DNA of 64,000 nucleotides from an uncultured Flavobacteriales bacterium (GCA_905478325.1 CAJQIB010000041.1:1-64000), one strand, 5' to 3'. Shown: positions 46,657-56,399, numbered from the stretch's first letter. The notes: generated from the letters alone by a model not told the origin. A program made the numbers and translations.

Positions 46657-49600
46657 TTATTCACATGAAGTTCCGAAGCTCGCCAAGAAAGCAAGTAAAT
46701 CCGGAGTTCCAATTTGACCGTCATTGTTCAAATCACCAGGACAGTCTGAACCGGTATCGAAGACACATGAACCGTCATCCGTTGTTGCTGCAGCATCATA
46801 GTTCTCAGCTTGCTCGTAGATACAACCCCCTGAAATGGCGGTCATACAATAGCTATCATCTGAACCATTGAAAGGATTGTACTCAACATACATTGGATCT
46901 GCACAACCAGCACAAAGATCACAGCTATTGAAGCAAGCTCCTATTGTGCTCATGTTACCTGATACGTCAATGACACGGTTTCCACCGTTTCCACAATCAC
47001 CGACACTTTCATCGGCACCCCACGCATTGCCGTTGATGAACTTGTACTCATACGATCCTTGTTGCAATTGCAACACGACCTGGTACACGCCATAACCGGC
47101 ATAAGGAACCATCAAAGAAGAAGGATCCCAGCCTTGGAAGCTTCCAGCCATGTGGACACCTTCATCGGCAACCATTTCATTGGACATGTTGATTCGGAAC
47201 GTTACCAAGTAGGTACAACTTCCGTCGTCAACGTTGGCTCCAGCTTCGTAGTTCTGCGCTGAAGCATCCATGCAACCATTGTAGTTACAATCACCAGCAT
47301 CCGTAGCCAATTCATTGTAGTTGTCTGCATCCATATCCTGACAACCGGCTACCTCTTGGCAATCCAAAACGGAGTCACCGTCTGTATCCGTGTAATCACA
47401 AGCAACACTTAGATCACAGAAATCCGTGAAGCCACAAGCCATCGGATCACCACAACCCATGTTGAATGAAGACACCGGAGCAAGCCACAAATAGCTCGCA
47501 CCGATTACAGGCACAGCTGTTTGCCAAATGCCGTTGTTTTCACTTAAGATGGCCGTTCCTCCACTGAGTGGATTCACAAATCGTACCAAATCACCACAGA
47601 AAGAGATGTCCGCAATGCCCGCCAATCCGACGAGGTCTGCAAGCAATCCACCCGTCTGGTCTGTAATATTTGAGAAATGCATCGGTCCATCAGTACCGTC
47701 ACCGAGGAAGAAACCGTTCAAGGCTACGTTTGGATTCACTCCACCTGCAGCTTCGCAATCCGCTGCGAACGGCTCATTTTCAGTCCCGGTCAATGTCACA
47801 CCAACCAACCACAACGATTCAGCGCCTGTAACAATGGTCGTAGACTCATTGTAGTCGCAGCTGCCATCGTCATCCGTAGCAGCGCCGTTGTAGTTGCAAG
47901 CAATGGCGCTTGTGCAACCATAGACAACCAACGAGTTGCCTTCGCAATCAAATCCTTCTTCAGCGTAGGTACAACTTCCGTCATCCGATGTAGCCAAAGC
48001 GTTGTAGTTACACGCCGCTTCGTCATTGCAACCCGGGCCAAGAGGCACCAATTCCAAGCTTGTCGCCAATCGCGGTGCCGTGTAGTCTTGAATCTGATCA
48101 ATCCAGAACATCGCCTCATCGATACCCATTGTAGGGTTCAATGTCAATTGCGTTGCAGCAATACTGGTTCCGTTCGCTTCATCCACCATCTGTGTTGTAG
48201 CGACATCCCACCACTGCCAAGGAGCAGAGTCGAAAGGCTCTGTTGGCGCTCCGTCTACGTAGTTATTCATAACAGGGTACAATCCATCCCATCCCTGGTT
48301 GCCCAATGCAGCAGCCGGATCGGCCAGACCGATTTCAGCAAATGCCGCATTGTTATTGGTGGCATAACCATTGATTTCAGAGTGGATATCATAAGCACCT
48401 GAAACTTCAACAACGGGCTCACTAGTCGTTGGAACGACCAATACACCACTAGTATAAGGAGCGAATTGATCATGGGGAGCATGGAAACTAACCATCGGCA
48501 TATCGCCTTCATCCAACCAATTCAAATCACCCATCGCACCGCCCATGTTCATCTGGAAATTGAAATCGCTGGAGTAATCCACGTGATTCGCCATGCACAA
48601 CTGGAACCCTCCACTCGATGCTGGAGCATACGTGTCAGTCGTCGCGTCTGGGTTTCCATGAATGCTTTCAATCACCATTGGAATGAACGAGCCATCTCCC
48701 GGGTTGTACCAAAACTTGGTAATCGGATTGCCTACATCATCCAAAATGATGTCATTGTAATCGGAGATGGTCGAAGAAGCCAATGTGATGTAGCCTCCTG
48801 TTCCTTCACCAAACATGGCGATTTTGTCACCAGAAGCTCCCCAAGGGTTGCCGTCTTCAGCAATAGACTTGCGGAAGTAACGGACCGCTGTGCGGCTATC
48901 CTGCACTCCACGGTAAGCCGCTTGGATTAATTGCAACGTTCGCTCTTCTTGTGTTCCAGCTAAAGGATTCCATCCCAAACGGTAATCGACAGAGGCAACG
49001 ACATAGCCCATGCGTGCAAAGCGAGAGCAAATTTCAACGGCACTGCTGTCTGTACGCGTACCGACGGCACTTCCATTCACATACTGAGGCAAAAAGTTTC
49101 CGGTGTGGAAGTAAAGAATGACCGGACGATCTGTCTCCGAATCTCCTTCAGGTGTATACACGTCCATCAGCAAATCTTCAGCTGCTGGCGGCATGCCCTG
49201 CAAAGCTGGAATAACCGTGATGTTTTCACCATAAACAACTCCAGACTCCACATTCACGGCATCGAAAACCTCATCGATGTAGCGAACGCCTCCTTCAATG
49301 GTCGTCGTCGTAACCGCTCCCATTGCCAAGCCCATCCGAGGTGTATTGTAATCGACAATCTGCTCAATCCAGCTCATGGCCTCTTCTTCTCCCATCGTTG
49401 GGTTCAAAGTCAGCTGAGTAGCCAAAATGTTCGTGCCGTTTGCTTCGTCATACGCTGCAACAGTCGCTTGATCCCACCACTGCCAAGGAGAGCTATCATA
49501 TGGCTCTGTTGGAACGCCGTCAACGTACGAGTTTTGGACGGGGAATAACCCATCAAAACCACCGTTGGCTGGTGAACCCGCATCGTCCAACCCTGCGTCC

Positions 49601-50613
49601 GCAAAGACGGCGTTATTGTTCGTAGCGTATCCATTGATTTCTTCATGAATATCTTGAGCTCCTGACACCTCAACAACAGGCTCATTGGTCGTAGGAACGA
49701 TCAAAACTGCTGTTTCATAAGGAGCGAATGGATCATGAGGACACTGGAAGCTTACCATCGGTACATCTCCTTCGTCCAACCAATTCAAATCACCCAAGGC
49801 TCCACCCGCGTTCATTTGGAAGCTCACATCAGAACTGTATCCAACATGATTCGCTGCACACAACTGAAAACCACCAGAAGAAGCTGGAGCATACGTATCA
49901 GTTGTTGCATCCGGATTTCCGTGAATGCTCTCGATAATCATCGGGATGTATGACCCATCTCCTGGATTGTACCAGAATTTGGTGATCGGGCTGCCCGCAT
50001 CATCCAAAATGATGTCATTGTAATTCGCAATGGTCGAAGAAGCTAAGGTGATGTACCCGCCTGTTCCGTCGCCAATCATTCCAATCTTCGTTCCATCAAT
50101 GCCATAAGGATCGCCATCTTCCGCTTCTCCTTTACGGAAGAAACGAACAGCCGTTCGGCTATCCTGTACACCACGGTACGCGGCCTGAATCAACTGCAAC
50201 GTTCGCTCTTCTTGCGTTCCCGCTAAAGGATTCCATCCGAGGCGATAATCCACAGATGCCACGACATAGCCCATTTTGGCATAGCGTGTGCACATCTCAA
50301 CAGCGAAATTATCTGTCTTCGTTCCCAGCGCACCTCCATTAATGAAGGGAGGTAAAAAGTTACCTGTGTGGAAGAATAGCAACAAAGGACGTTCCGTCTC
50401 GGTATCCCCCGTTGGTTCATACAAATCCAACATCAAAGGTTGCATCGCAGGCGGTTGACCTTGCAATGCAGGAATGACGGTAATGTTTTGGCCATAGTTG
50501 ATGTCCGACGTGACCGTCACATCATCAAATACCTCATCGAGGTAGCGTGTCTGGGCGTCCAATTGAAGGACAGCAAGGCACGTCAAAAGCGTACCGAAAA
50601 GTAATTTTTTCAT
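46657..50613 (-). CDS. 1318-residue secreted protein: tandem hydrolase-fold repeats without nucleophile, Cys-rich repeats, CBM-like and dockerin-like modules
   Basis: Signal peptide 1-20. Residues 23-435 and 443-856 are two very similar copies of an alpha/beta-hydrolase-like module (each with FFHTGNF or YFHTGNF, SVDYRLGWNPLAGTQEERTL, GVQDSRTAVR). Where GxSxG should give the nucleophile elbow, copies have GDGTGG (181-186) and GEGTGG (602-607): the serine is replaced by glycine. Residues about 862-1135 hold repeats of NYxxxAxxDDGSC type. Residues about 1136-1220 resemble a glycogen-binding CBM48/AMPK-type module (GVHMAGSFQGWDPS ... YEYKFING). The end, DLNNDGQIGTPDLLAFLASF, is dockerin-like. Start Met50613 is preferred because it opens the signal peptide. 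It is 123 bases downstream of the TonB receptor gene. Confidence 0.85.
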   Translation of the reverse strand: MKKLLFGTLLTCLAVLQLDAQTRYLDEVFDDVTVTSDINYGQNITVIPALQGQPPAMQPLMLDLYEPTGDTETERPLLLFFHTGNFLPPFINGGALGTKTDNFAVEMCTRYAKMGYVVASVDYRLGWNPLAGTQEERTLQLIQAAYRGVQDSRTAVRFFRKGEAEDGDPYGIDGTKIGMIGDGTGGYITLASSTIANYNDIILDDAGSPITKFWYNPGDGSYIPMIIESIHGNPDATTDTYAPASSGGFQLCAANHVGYSSDVSFQMNAGGALGDLNWLDEGDVPMVSFQCPHDPFAPYETAVLIVPTTNEPVVEVSGAQDIHEEINGYATNNNAVFADAGLDDAGSPANGGFDGLFPVQNSYVDGVPTEPYDSSPWQWWDQATVAAYDEANGTNILATQLTLNPTMGEEEAMSWIEQIVDYNTPRMGLAMGAVTTTTIEGGVRYIDEVFDAVNVESGVVYGENITVIPALQGMPPAAEDLLMDVYTPEGDSETDRPVILYFHTGNFLPQYVNGSAVGTRTDSSAVEICSRFARMGYVVASVDYRLGWNPLAGTQEERTLQLIQAAYRGVQDSRTAVRYFRKSIAEDGNPWGASGDKIAMFGEGTGGYITLASSTISDYNDIILDDVGNPITKFWYNPGDGSFIPMVIESIHGNPDATTDTYAPASSGGFQLCMANHVDYSSDFNFQMNMGGAMGDLNWLDEGDMPMVSFHAPHDQFAPYTSGVLVVPTTSEPVVEVSGAYDIHSEINGYATNNNAAFAEIGLADPAAALGNQGWDGLYPVMNNYVDGAPTEPFDSAPWQWWDVATTQMVDEANGTSIAATQLTLNPTMGIDEAMFWIDQIQDYTAPRLATSLELVPLGPGCNDEAACNYNALATSDDGSCTYAEEGFDCEGNSLVVYGCTSAIACNYNGAATDDDGSCDYNESTTIVTGAESLWLVGVTLTGTENEPFAADCEAAGGVNPNVALNGFFLGDGTDGPMHFSNITDQTGGLLADLVGLAGIADISFCGDLVRFVNPLSGGTAILSENNGIWQTAVPVIGASYLWLAPVSSFNMGCGDPMACGFTDFCDLSVACDYTDTDGDSVLDCQEVAGCQDMDADNYNELATDAGDCNYNGCMDASAQNYEAGANVDDGSCTYLVTFRINMSNEMVADEGVHMAGSFQGWDPSSLMVPYAGYGVYQVVLQLQQGSYEYKFINGNAWGADESVGDCGNGGNRVIDVSGNMSTIGACFNSCDLCAGCADPMYVEYNPFNGSDDSYCMTAISGGCIYEQAENYDAAATTDDGSCVFDTGSDCPGDLNNDGQIGTPDLLAFLASFGTSCE
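48046..49287 (-). repeat. Second copy of tandem hydrolase-like module
   Basis: Encodes residues 443-856; DNA is strongly similar to 49309-50547, for example around GTACCA-AA-CTTGGT-ATCGG positions near 48700 and 49970. Probably a domain duplication within the gene. Confidence 0.85.
49309..50547 (-). repeat. First copy of tandem hydrolase-like module
   Basis: Encodes residues 23-435, paired with the copy at 48046-49287; protein identity is high over blocks such as GTQEERTLQLIQAAYRGVQD. Confidence 0.85.
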
Positions 50614-50736
50614 CTGGTTTGAATCACAAGGTGAATTTGGTTTTCCGAGGTAAGGTATGAAAAAAACCACAGAGTGTCCCGATTACACGACAACTCATGC
50701 GTTTATTTCTGCATTTTAGGGACCATAAACGCTGAT

Positions 50737-53649
50737 TCAGCGCTTATTGGATGCCTTGTCACTGAAGTCATAAATAAGACTCGCATAGAGCATTCGTCCT
50801 ACGTACGGACCTCCATACGCCTCTATGTGCAAGTTGTTCAACACATTAGACCCCCCAAGCTTGATGGTCGTGTTCAGTGAAGGGATCACCGCATTGACCT
50901 GTGCATCCAACAGGTTAAACGTTGGCACAGCGCCTGTGAACTGCGGAGAGCCCTCGAAGATGAACCCCTCGACCCATTTGTAGTTCGCACTAAAGCCCCA
51001 TGTCATATAACGAAGCAAGTAGGTTCTTAATTTTAATTTTAGGCTACGTGCACTGATGCTGAGATTGTACTTGTGCCTGGGGGTATTGAATGCCGGAATG
51101 ATGGGGTCGTCTTCATCCGTTTTCACCAACTCATTCCAACTGTAGTTGCCCGCAACCATGAAGTTATTATCGATGTAGTAATTGATCCCGATTGCAGCCC
51201 CTTGCGTTTGTACTTCGCTTATTGAGTTGGCAGCATACCGGTAGACATCGACGGCACGAGGAGATTGTTCATTGCCAATAAATAAAGCGTCTAGCCCGAT
51301 GTTATAGCCAATGAAGTGCTGGTAGATGCTGAAATAGTAACTTCCATCGACGTACACTTTTTCTCCCAGAGTGGTCCGATATCCCACTTCAAACGTACGC
51401 ACCTGCTCAGGACGGATTGGAGCGATGTCAAAATAGACCAGCGTGTCCCGGTTCAATCCATACTGCCCTGCTGAGGCATCCGCACTGTTTCGGAAATCTA
51501 TAAAACTTCCAATTGTAATCAAGCTATCAGCCCCATTCAAGTTTCCTACAAGTGTTGCCGGCCCTACATCCAAATACAGGTATTGATCTGCCAATGTTGG
51601 ATTCCGTAAAGCGGAACTAAAGCTCATGCGCAAATAGTCCTTTTCTCGCGGAGAGAACACCAATGAAGCTGCAGGCGATACGACCCACTTAAAATTTTGG
51701 TTCTTGTCAGCGCGTACCGTGCCCGTCACAATCATCCGGTCTTCCAAGAAACGCTTCTTGACACCCGAGTAGAAGCCTATCTCCTGGTTCACAATCTTTT
51801 CTGTTGTGTCGCTGAAAATGGTTCCATCACTGTACGGGGTGTACCGTCTGAAATTGCCTCCCACTCGAACCTCCTCCAAACCGCTCGGATTAAAGATATA
51901 TTCACCATGAACGTGGCTTAAGCTCGATTGATCAAAGAAGCGAGTCCCCCCCTCTCCTTCATTGTTCTTTGCTGACACCAGCTGATTGAAAGCGGCATCA
52001 AATGCGGCAGAACCGGGTTGCAGATAGCCCACTGGGTTCTCAGAAACATCCTGCAAGCCAGCGTAGCCTGCGTTTGCCCAAGCTTCTACTTGTGAGTGCC
52101 ATGAATACAAAGAATCCTGCATTTGGCTATACCAAACAGAAATTGGCTTTCCTTCCCAGACTGTCCTGTCCTTATTGGTAGGGTCTTCCATACCTTGCCC
52201 ATCTTCGTAGTAAAAAGAAATGGGGTCCGTGGTCATGTCTAAGATGCCTTGAGGGTAGCTCCCACCAATGACCGGCGCTATGCTATCAGTCCAGTACTTA
52301 TAGTACACTTTCGAATACTGATAATCGTCTCGTGTCGTTTCCTGAAGTTTCAAAGCCGTGGCATACGGGTCATATGAATTGCCCGCATCCTCGCTCGTGC
52401 GGTATGCTCGGACAAACCACTTGCCCGGTTTGCGCAATTCCAACTTGTGCTGGTAAAATTCAATGTCCCTCAAGCTGAAGCGGTTGTCTCCTTGGTACAC
52501 TGTGGTGCCAAAGCCTGAATTGAACCCGTATATCAATTCCGGACTCTCATACGTCTGTTCTGGACGCAATCGCCAATGAGCAGCCGTGCTCACTTTTAGG
52601 TTTTCTGTATTGTAATCCACCAAGTCCTTCTCTCGGTAGCCCGTTCGGAAGAAATTCCCCAAACCGCGCGCATTGGAGCTTCCGTCTCCTGAGAAATCAT
52701 AAACAGGCTTGTATTCGTCCCCATAGATATTCACTGCGTCAAAGCGTCCAGGGTTGGAGGCATCCACTTGTGAACCGTCCACAGGGTCGTAGTTCGTGGC
52801 TTCCCAATCATAGGCTGAAAATCGAAAAGCATTCACCTTAAGTCCAAAGACGGGGTCCCCGTCTGCGTTCATCGTGTAGTCCGCATAGCGGAAGGCGATC
52901 TCTTCCAAATTGCGCTCACCAATTTTAAAGGACGCGTTGACTCCTGGAAATTGAAAGGGAGACTTCGTTTCCATGGATACCACCCCGTTGAACGCGCCTG
53001 GCCCATAAAAGGCTGAACTCGCTCCCGCAACGATGTCCACGCTTTTGACATCCAAATCCGATGCTCCAAGGAAGTTACCCAACGAGAAATTCAACCCAGG
53101 ACTTTGGTTGTCGATGCCGTCAATGAGTTGCAACGATCTGACAGGAGAGGTCGAATTGAACCCCCGCGTATTGATAATCTTGAAGCCCAAACTCGCTGAA
53201 GTCACATCAACTCCTTTTAAGTTTCCTAGACCTTCATAAAAGGACCCCGATGGCGCTTCCTTAATGGCGATTACATCCATTGACTCAACGGTCAGCGGCG
53301 CCTGCTTCTGCTTTTCACTGATGCGTTCACCGATGACCTCCGCCGCTTCGATCAAGACTTGATCGGGTTGCAAGCGCACCGTGATCACATCAGAAGGACC
53401 TTGCACGTTGACTCGTTCAACAGCATAGCCGATAAAACTCACTTGTAGAACCGCAGGATAACCGGCTATTGGCAATAAAAACTGCCCGTCAAAATCTGTA
53501 GTGACCCCATTGATTGTTCCTTCCAAAATCACATTTGCTGAAAAAACAGGCTCTCCCGACTCTCCATCCACGACCCTTCCTCTCACGGTTGTTTGTGCCA
53601 TCGCGGCAACAGAACACACTAAAAAAAAGCTTAGAACAATGAATCTCAT
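50737..53649 (-). CDS. TonB-dependent outer-membrane receptor
   Basis: 970-residue receptor: signal peptide (MRFIVLSFFLVCSVAAMAQ), an N-terminal carboxypeptidase-D-like regulatory domain (TVRGRVVDGESGEPVFSANVILEG), a plug (GIDNQSPGLNFSLGNFLGASDLDVKSVDIV ... FYGPGAFNGVVSMETKSPF) and a long beta-barrel with aromatic-rich strands. No SusD gene is beside it. The adjacent downstream gene encodes a secreted Cys-rich protein, so a shared substrate is possible but unproven. Substrate unknown. The barrel's last strand is followed by a short KASNKR tail. Confidence 0.92.
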   Translation of the reverse strand: MRFIVLSFFLVCSVAAMAQTTVRGRVVDGESGEPVFSANVILEGTINGVTTDFDGQFLLPIAGYPAVLQVSFIGYAVERVNVQGPSDVITVRLQPDQVLIEAAEVIGERISEKQKQAPLTVESMDVIAIKEAPSGSFYEGLGNLKGVDVTSASLGFKIINTRGFNSTSPVRSLQLIDGIDNQSPGLNFSLGNFLGASDLDVKSVDIVAGASSAFYGPGAFNGVVSMETKSPFQFPGVNASFKIGERNLEEIAFRYADYTMNADGDPVFGLKVNAFRFSAYDWEATNYDPVDGSQVDASNPGRFDAVNIYGDEYKPVYDFSGDGSSNARGLGNFFRTGYREKDLVDYNTENLKVSTAAHWRLRPEQTYESPELIYGFNSGFGTTVYQGDNRFSLRDIEFYQHKLELRKPGKWFVRAYRTSEDAGNSYDPYATALKLQETTRDDYQYSKVYYKYWTDSIAPVIGGSYPQGILDMTTDPISFYYEDGQGMEDPTNKDRTVWEGKPISVWYSQMQDSLYSWHSQVEAWANAGYAGLQDVSENPVGYLQPGSAAFDAAFNQLVSAKNNEGEGGTRFFDQSSLSHVHGEYIFNPSGLEEVRVGGNFRRYTPYSDGTIFSDTTEKIVNQEIGFYSGVKKRFLEDRMIVTGTVRADKNQNFKWVVSPAASLVFSPREKDYLRMSFSSALRNPTLADQYLYLDVGPATLVGNLNGADSLITIGSFIDFRNSADASAGQYGLNRDTLVYFDIAPIRPEQVRTFEVGYRTTLGEKVYVDGSYYFSIYQHFIGYNIGLDALFIGNEQSPRAVDVYRYAANSISEVQTQGAAIGINYYIDNNFMVAGNYSWNELVKTDEDDPIIPAFNTPRHKYNLSISARSLKLKLRTYLLRYMTWGFSANYKWVEGFIFEGSPQFTGAVPTFNLLDAQVNAVIPSLNTTIKLGGSNVLNNLHIEAYGGPYVGRMLYASLIYDFSDKASNKR

Positions 53650-53718
53650 GGTATGGTTTTTTTAAGCCACTTCGAAATAAAGCAATTAAACGCCACAACC
53701 GTAAAACGCAAAGCAATA

Positions 53719-53970
53719 TTATTCAGAAGCCGCGTCTTGGGCTTCGCCTAAAACCGCGATTCGGATGCGGCCTTGAAACTCCACGACATCACCTGGCCGT
53801 AATTTTCGCCGCTTCCGAAATTCGAGTTCACCGTTCACGCGAATCAACCCTTGAACGACATGGGCCTTCGCATCCCCTCCCGTAACCGCATTGCCTGTAG
53901 CTTTCAACAATTGAAGCAAATCAATATACGGGGTTGTCAAGGTAAATGACTCTTCCTTCCAATCGGTCAT
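53719..53970 (-). CDS. S4-domain RNA-binding protein
   Basis: 83 residues with an S4 fold: the segment TPYIDLLQLLKATGNAVTGGDAK is the RNA-binding helical part and GLIRVNGELEFRKRRKLRPGDVV its beta half. Stand-alone S4 proteins of this size resemble the YaaA/RlbA type. Its ATG overlaps the E1 stop by 4 bases (ATGA), so it is coupled to the E1 gene despite no metabolic link. Target RNA unknown. Confidence 0.82.
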   Translation of the reverse strand: MTDWKEESFTLTTPYIDLLQLLKATGNAVTGGDAKAHVVQGLIRVNGELEFRKRRKLRPGDVVEFQGRIRIAVLGEAQDAASE

Positions 53971-56387
53971 GACAGCGAATTCAATGAAGGATAACGTACT
54001 GGGTCGGATTCGTGCATGAGGGCATATACCGCTTCAACAATGTCTTCTTGATTGGGCTTCGCATAATAATCGCCATCCGATCCATATGGAGGTAAATGCG
54101 GTTGCGCCGAGATGGTGGTCGGAGAACCGTCCAAGAGCTGCCAGGCATTTTGTTGACGAAGAATCTGGTCCAATAGATAGGCCGATGCTCCACCCGGAAC
54201 ATCTTCGTCCACAATCACCAAACGATTCGTCTTGGCCACTGAGGCACTGCATACTCCTGTCAAATCAAACGGAAGCAGTGTCCGAGCGTCAACCAGCTCA
54301 ATTTCAACGCCCAAGCTAGAAAGTGTCTCAGACGCCGAAGAGGCCACATGAAACGTTGACCCATAAGAGACTACCGTTACATCCGTTCCAGGACGAACCA
54401 CTTCAGCAATTCCCAATGGGATTCGGAAATCGCCTAGGTTCTTTGGCAGGGGCTCCTTGCTGCGATACCCATTGAGGCATTCAATCACCAAGGCCGGCTC
54501 TTCGGCCTCGAGCAGGGTATTGTACATCCCCGCAGCCTCCGTCATGTTTCTAGGAACGCAAATGTGCATACCTCGGAGCGAATTGATGATCGCTCCCATC
54601 GGAGAACCGCTGTGCCAAATTCCCTCCAGGCGATGACCGCGAGTTCGGATGATGACCGGAGCTTTTTGCCCACCGGCCGATCTGTATCGCACAGTCGCTG
54701 CATCGTCTCGCAAAATTTGCAGCGCATAATAGATGTAATCCAAGTATTGGATTTCAGCGATGGGGCGGAAGCCTCGCATGGACAAACCAATCCCTTGGCC
54801 TGCGATGGTGCATTCTCGAATTCCTGTATCCGAAACACGATGTGCCCCGAATTTATCTTGCATGCCCTCCATCACTTGATTCACCCCTCCAATCTTCCCG
54901 GTGTCTTCACCAAATGTGATCAATTCAGGTTTGCGCGCAAACAAAACTTCAAAATTTTGCTGCAAAACCTGACGGCCGTCCACCCATTCTGCATGGGCAT
55001 CAATTTCAACGGCCACAGGTGCAACTGCCAACGCTGAATCCTCGCCATCGCTCATCAAATGATTGCTGTAACGGTTGAGGTTGACCTCTGCATAAGCGGA
55101 TGACCAGCGCTCAAGAGATGCTCTTTCCTGCGTTTTTTGACCAATGGTTCGATACAGCAATTGGCGGGCTGCGGTATGCAGCGCTGCTCGCCCGGGATGG
55201 ATGATTTCTTTCAAGCTAGGGACTGTTGGACCCTCGGGTCCTTCAACAGCCGCGACAAGCTGAATGAGTTCTTCCAATTCAGCGTCGATGGGCAGACGAA
55301 ATTCAGCCCACGCTTCTTTTTGAACTTGGCGAACCTCCTTTTTCGTTTCTTTTCGAATGCCATCCAACTGGTCGGCCGTTGCAGCTCCTTCTAGGATCAA
55401 AAACAATCCAAACTGTTCGATGCAATCGTATTCCTTCGCCCAAGCCATGCGTTCTGCCGACTTGTAGCGCTCATGCGAACCCGAGGTGCTATGGCCCTGA
55501 GGCTGCGTCACTTCTTCAACATGAACAAGAACAGGAACATGATCCGCACGACACTGTTGTTCTGCCGCTTCATACGTGGCGACCAAAGCAGGATAGTCCC
55601 ATCCATTGACTGTGTAAATCACCATGCCGTTCGTCCCCGATTGAATCTCCATGCCACGCAACGCTTCCGAGATGGACGCTTTCGTCGTTTGGTATTCTTT
55701 GGGCACACTGATGCCATAACCATCATCCCAAACATTCATCAGCATCGGAACCTGCAAGACGCACGCCGCATTCATGGTTTCCCAAAACGGACCTTCCGAA
55801 GTACTGGCATCACCGATTGTCCCAACGGCTATTTCATTGCCTCCTTCGGTGAAATTGGATTTCAGTTTCGTGACTTCGGGTAAGGAGCGGTATAATTTTG
55901 AAGCCTGTGCCAGACCGAGTAACCGAGGCATTTGCCCCGCCGTTGGACTGATGTCAGCAGAGCTGTTGAACTGTGTCGTTTGATCCATCCACGATCCATC
56001 ATCATTCAAGTACCGGGTCGCAAAATGGCCTCCCATTTGACGTCCAGCGGATGAAGGCTCATGCGCTGGGTCTGTGTCTGCATAGAGCGCCGCGAAAAAC
56101 TGCTTAACGGTTAGTAACCCCTGCGCCATCATCAAGGTCTGATCACGGTAATATCCGGAACGCCAATCTCCTGGCTTCAATACTTTCGACAAGGCTATCT
56201 GTGCCAACTCTTTGCCATCACCGAAAATCCCAAACTTTGCCTTGCCTCCAAGCACCTCCTTTCTCCCCAGTAGCGAAGCTTCTCGACTCATGCACGCCAA
56301 GCGATAATCCGCTAGCAATTGCTGCCGAAAGTCAGCGGCTGTAACCTTGATATCTGCCATTGAAGTGGGTGAGTCCGGGCTATTCAT
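53967..56387 (-). CDS. 2-oxoacid dehydrogenase E1, alpha and beta subunits fused
   Basis: Thiamine-diphosphate enzyme (806 residues) that decarboxylates a 2-oxo acid. The alpha part (about 1-370) holds GTIGDASTSEGPFWETMNAA (Mg/ThDP motif region) and QPQGHSTSGSHERYKSAERM; the beta part (about 470-806) has ITFGEDTGKIGGVNQVMEG and EIQYLDYIYYALQILRDD, with the GHRLEGIWHSGSP and LVIVDEDVPGGASAYLLD segments of the beta subunit. Which substrate (pyruvate or branched-chain keto acids) is not settled. lpdA (E3) is 3 kb away; an E2 gene is not visible. -7-like TAAATTCG, CGCC, ATG. Confidence 0.88.
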   Translation of the reverse strand: MNSPDSPTSMADIKVTAADFRQQLLADYRLACMSREASLLGRKEVLGGKAKFGIFGDGKELAQIALSKVLKPGDWRSGYYRDQTLMMAQGLLTVKQFFAALYADTDPAHEPSSAGRQMGGHFATRYLNDDGSWMDQTTQFNSSADISPTAGQMPRLLGLAQASKLYRSLPEVTKLKSNFTEGGNEIAVGTIGDASTSEGPFWETMNAACVLQVPMLMNVWDDGYGISVPKEYQTTKASISEALRGMEIQSGTNGMVIYTVNGWDYPALVATYEAAEQQCRADHVPVLVHVEEVTQPQGHSTSGSHERYKSAERMAWAKEYDCIEQFGLFLILEGAATADQLDGIRKETKKEVRQVQKEAWAEFRLPIDAELEELIQLVAAVEGPEGPTVPSLKEIIHPGRAALHTAARQLLYRTIGQKTQERASLERWSSAYAEVNLNRYSNHLMSDGEDSALAVAPVAVEIDAHAEWVDGRQVLQQNFEVLFARKPELITFGEDTGKIGGVNQVMEGMQDKFGAHRVSDTGIRECTIAGQGIGLSMRGFRPIAEIQYLDYIYYALQILRDDAATVRYRSAGGQKAPVIIRTRGHRLEGIWHSGSPMGAIINSLRGMHICVPRNMTEAAGMYNTLLEAEEPALVIECLNGYRSKEPLPKNLGDFRIPLGIAEVVRPGTDVTVVSYGSTFHVASSASETLSSLGVEIELVDARTLLPFDLTGVCSASVAKTNRLVIVDEDVPGGASAYLLDQILRQQNAWQLLDGSPTTISAQPHLPPYGSDGDYYAKPNQEDIVEAVYALMHESDPVRYPSLNSLS

Positions 56388-56391
56388 GGCG

Positions 56392-56399
56392 CGAATTTA
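56392..56399 (-). promoter_or_regulatory. E1 gene -7 promoter element
   Basis: Minus-strand TAAATTCG with four bases (CGCC) to the ATG at 56387. Confidence 0.4.

Noticed and set aside
47677-48402. 241-codon open frame on the plus strand within the large secreted-protein gene
   Set aside because: Shadow of the repeat-encoding strand; translation is rich in Arg, Cys and Ser without recognisable domain.
48046-50547. Repeated sequence that might be a CRISPR array or transposon repeat
   Set aside because: The repeats are kilobase-long, divergent and in frame inside one protein, so this is a domain duplication.
50730-50742. CGCTGA-T-TCAGCG inverted repeat over the TonB receptor stop
   Set aside because: No T-tract follows on the minus strand, so I do not call it a terminator; the palindrome may be chance.
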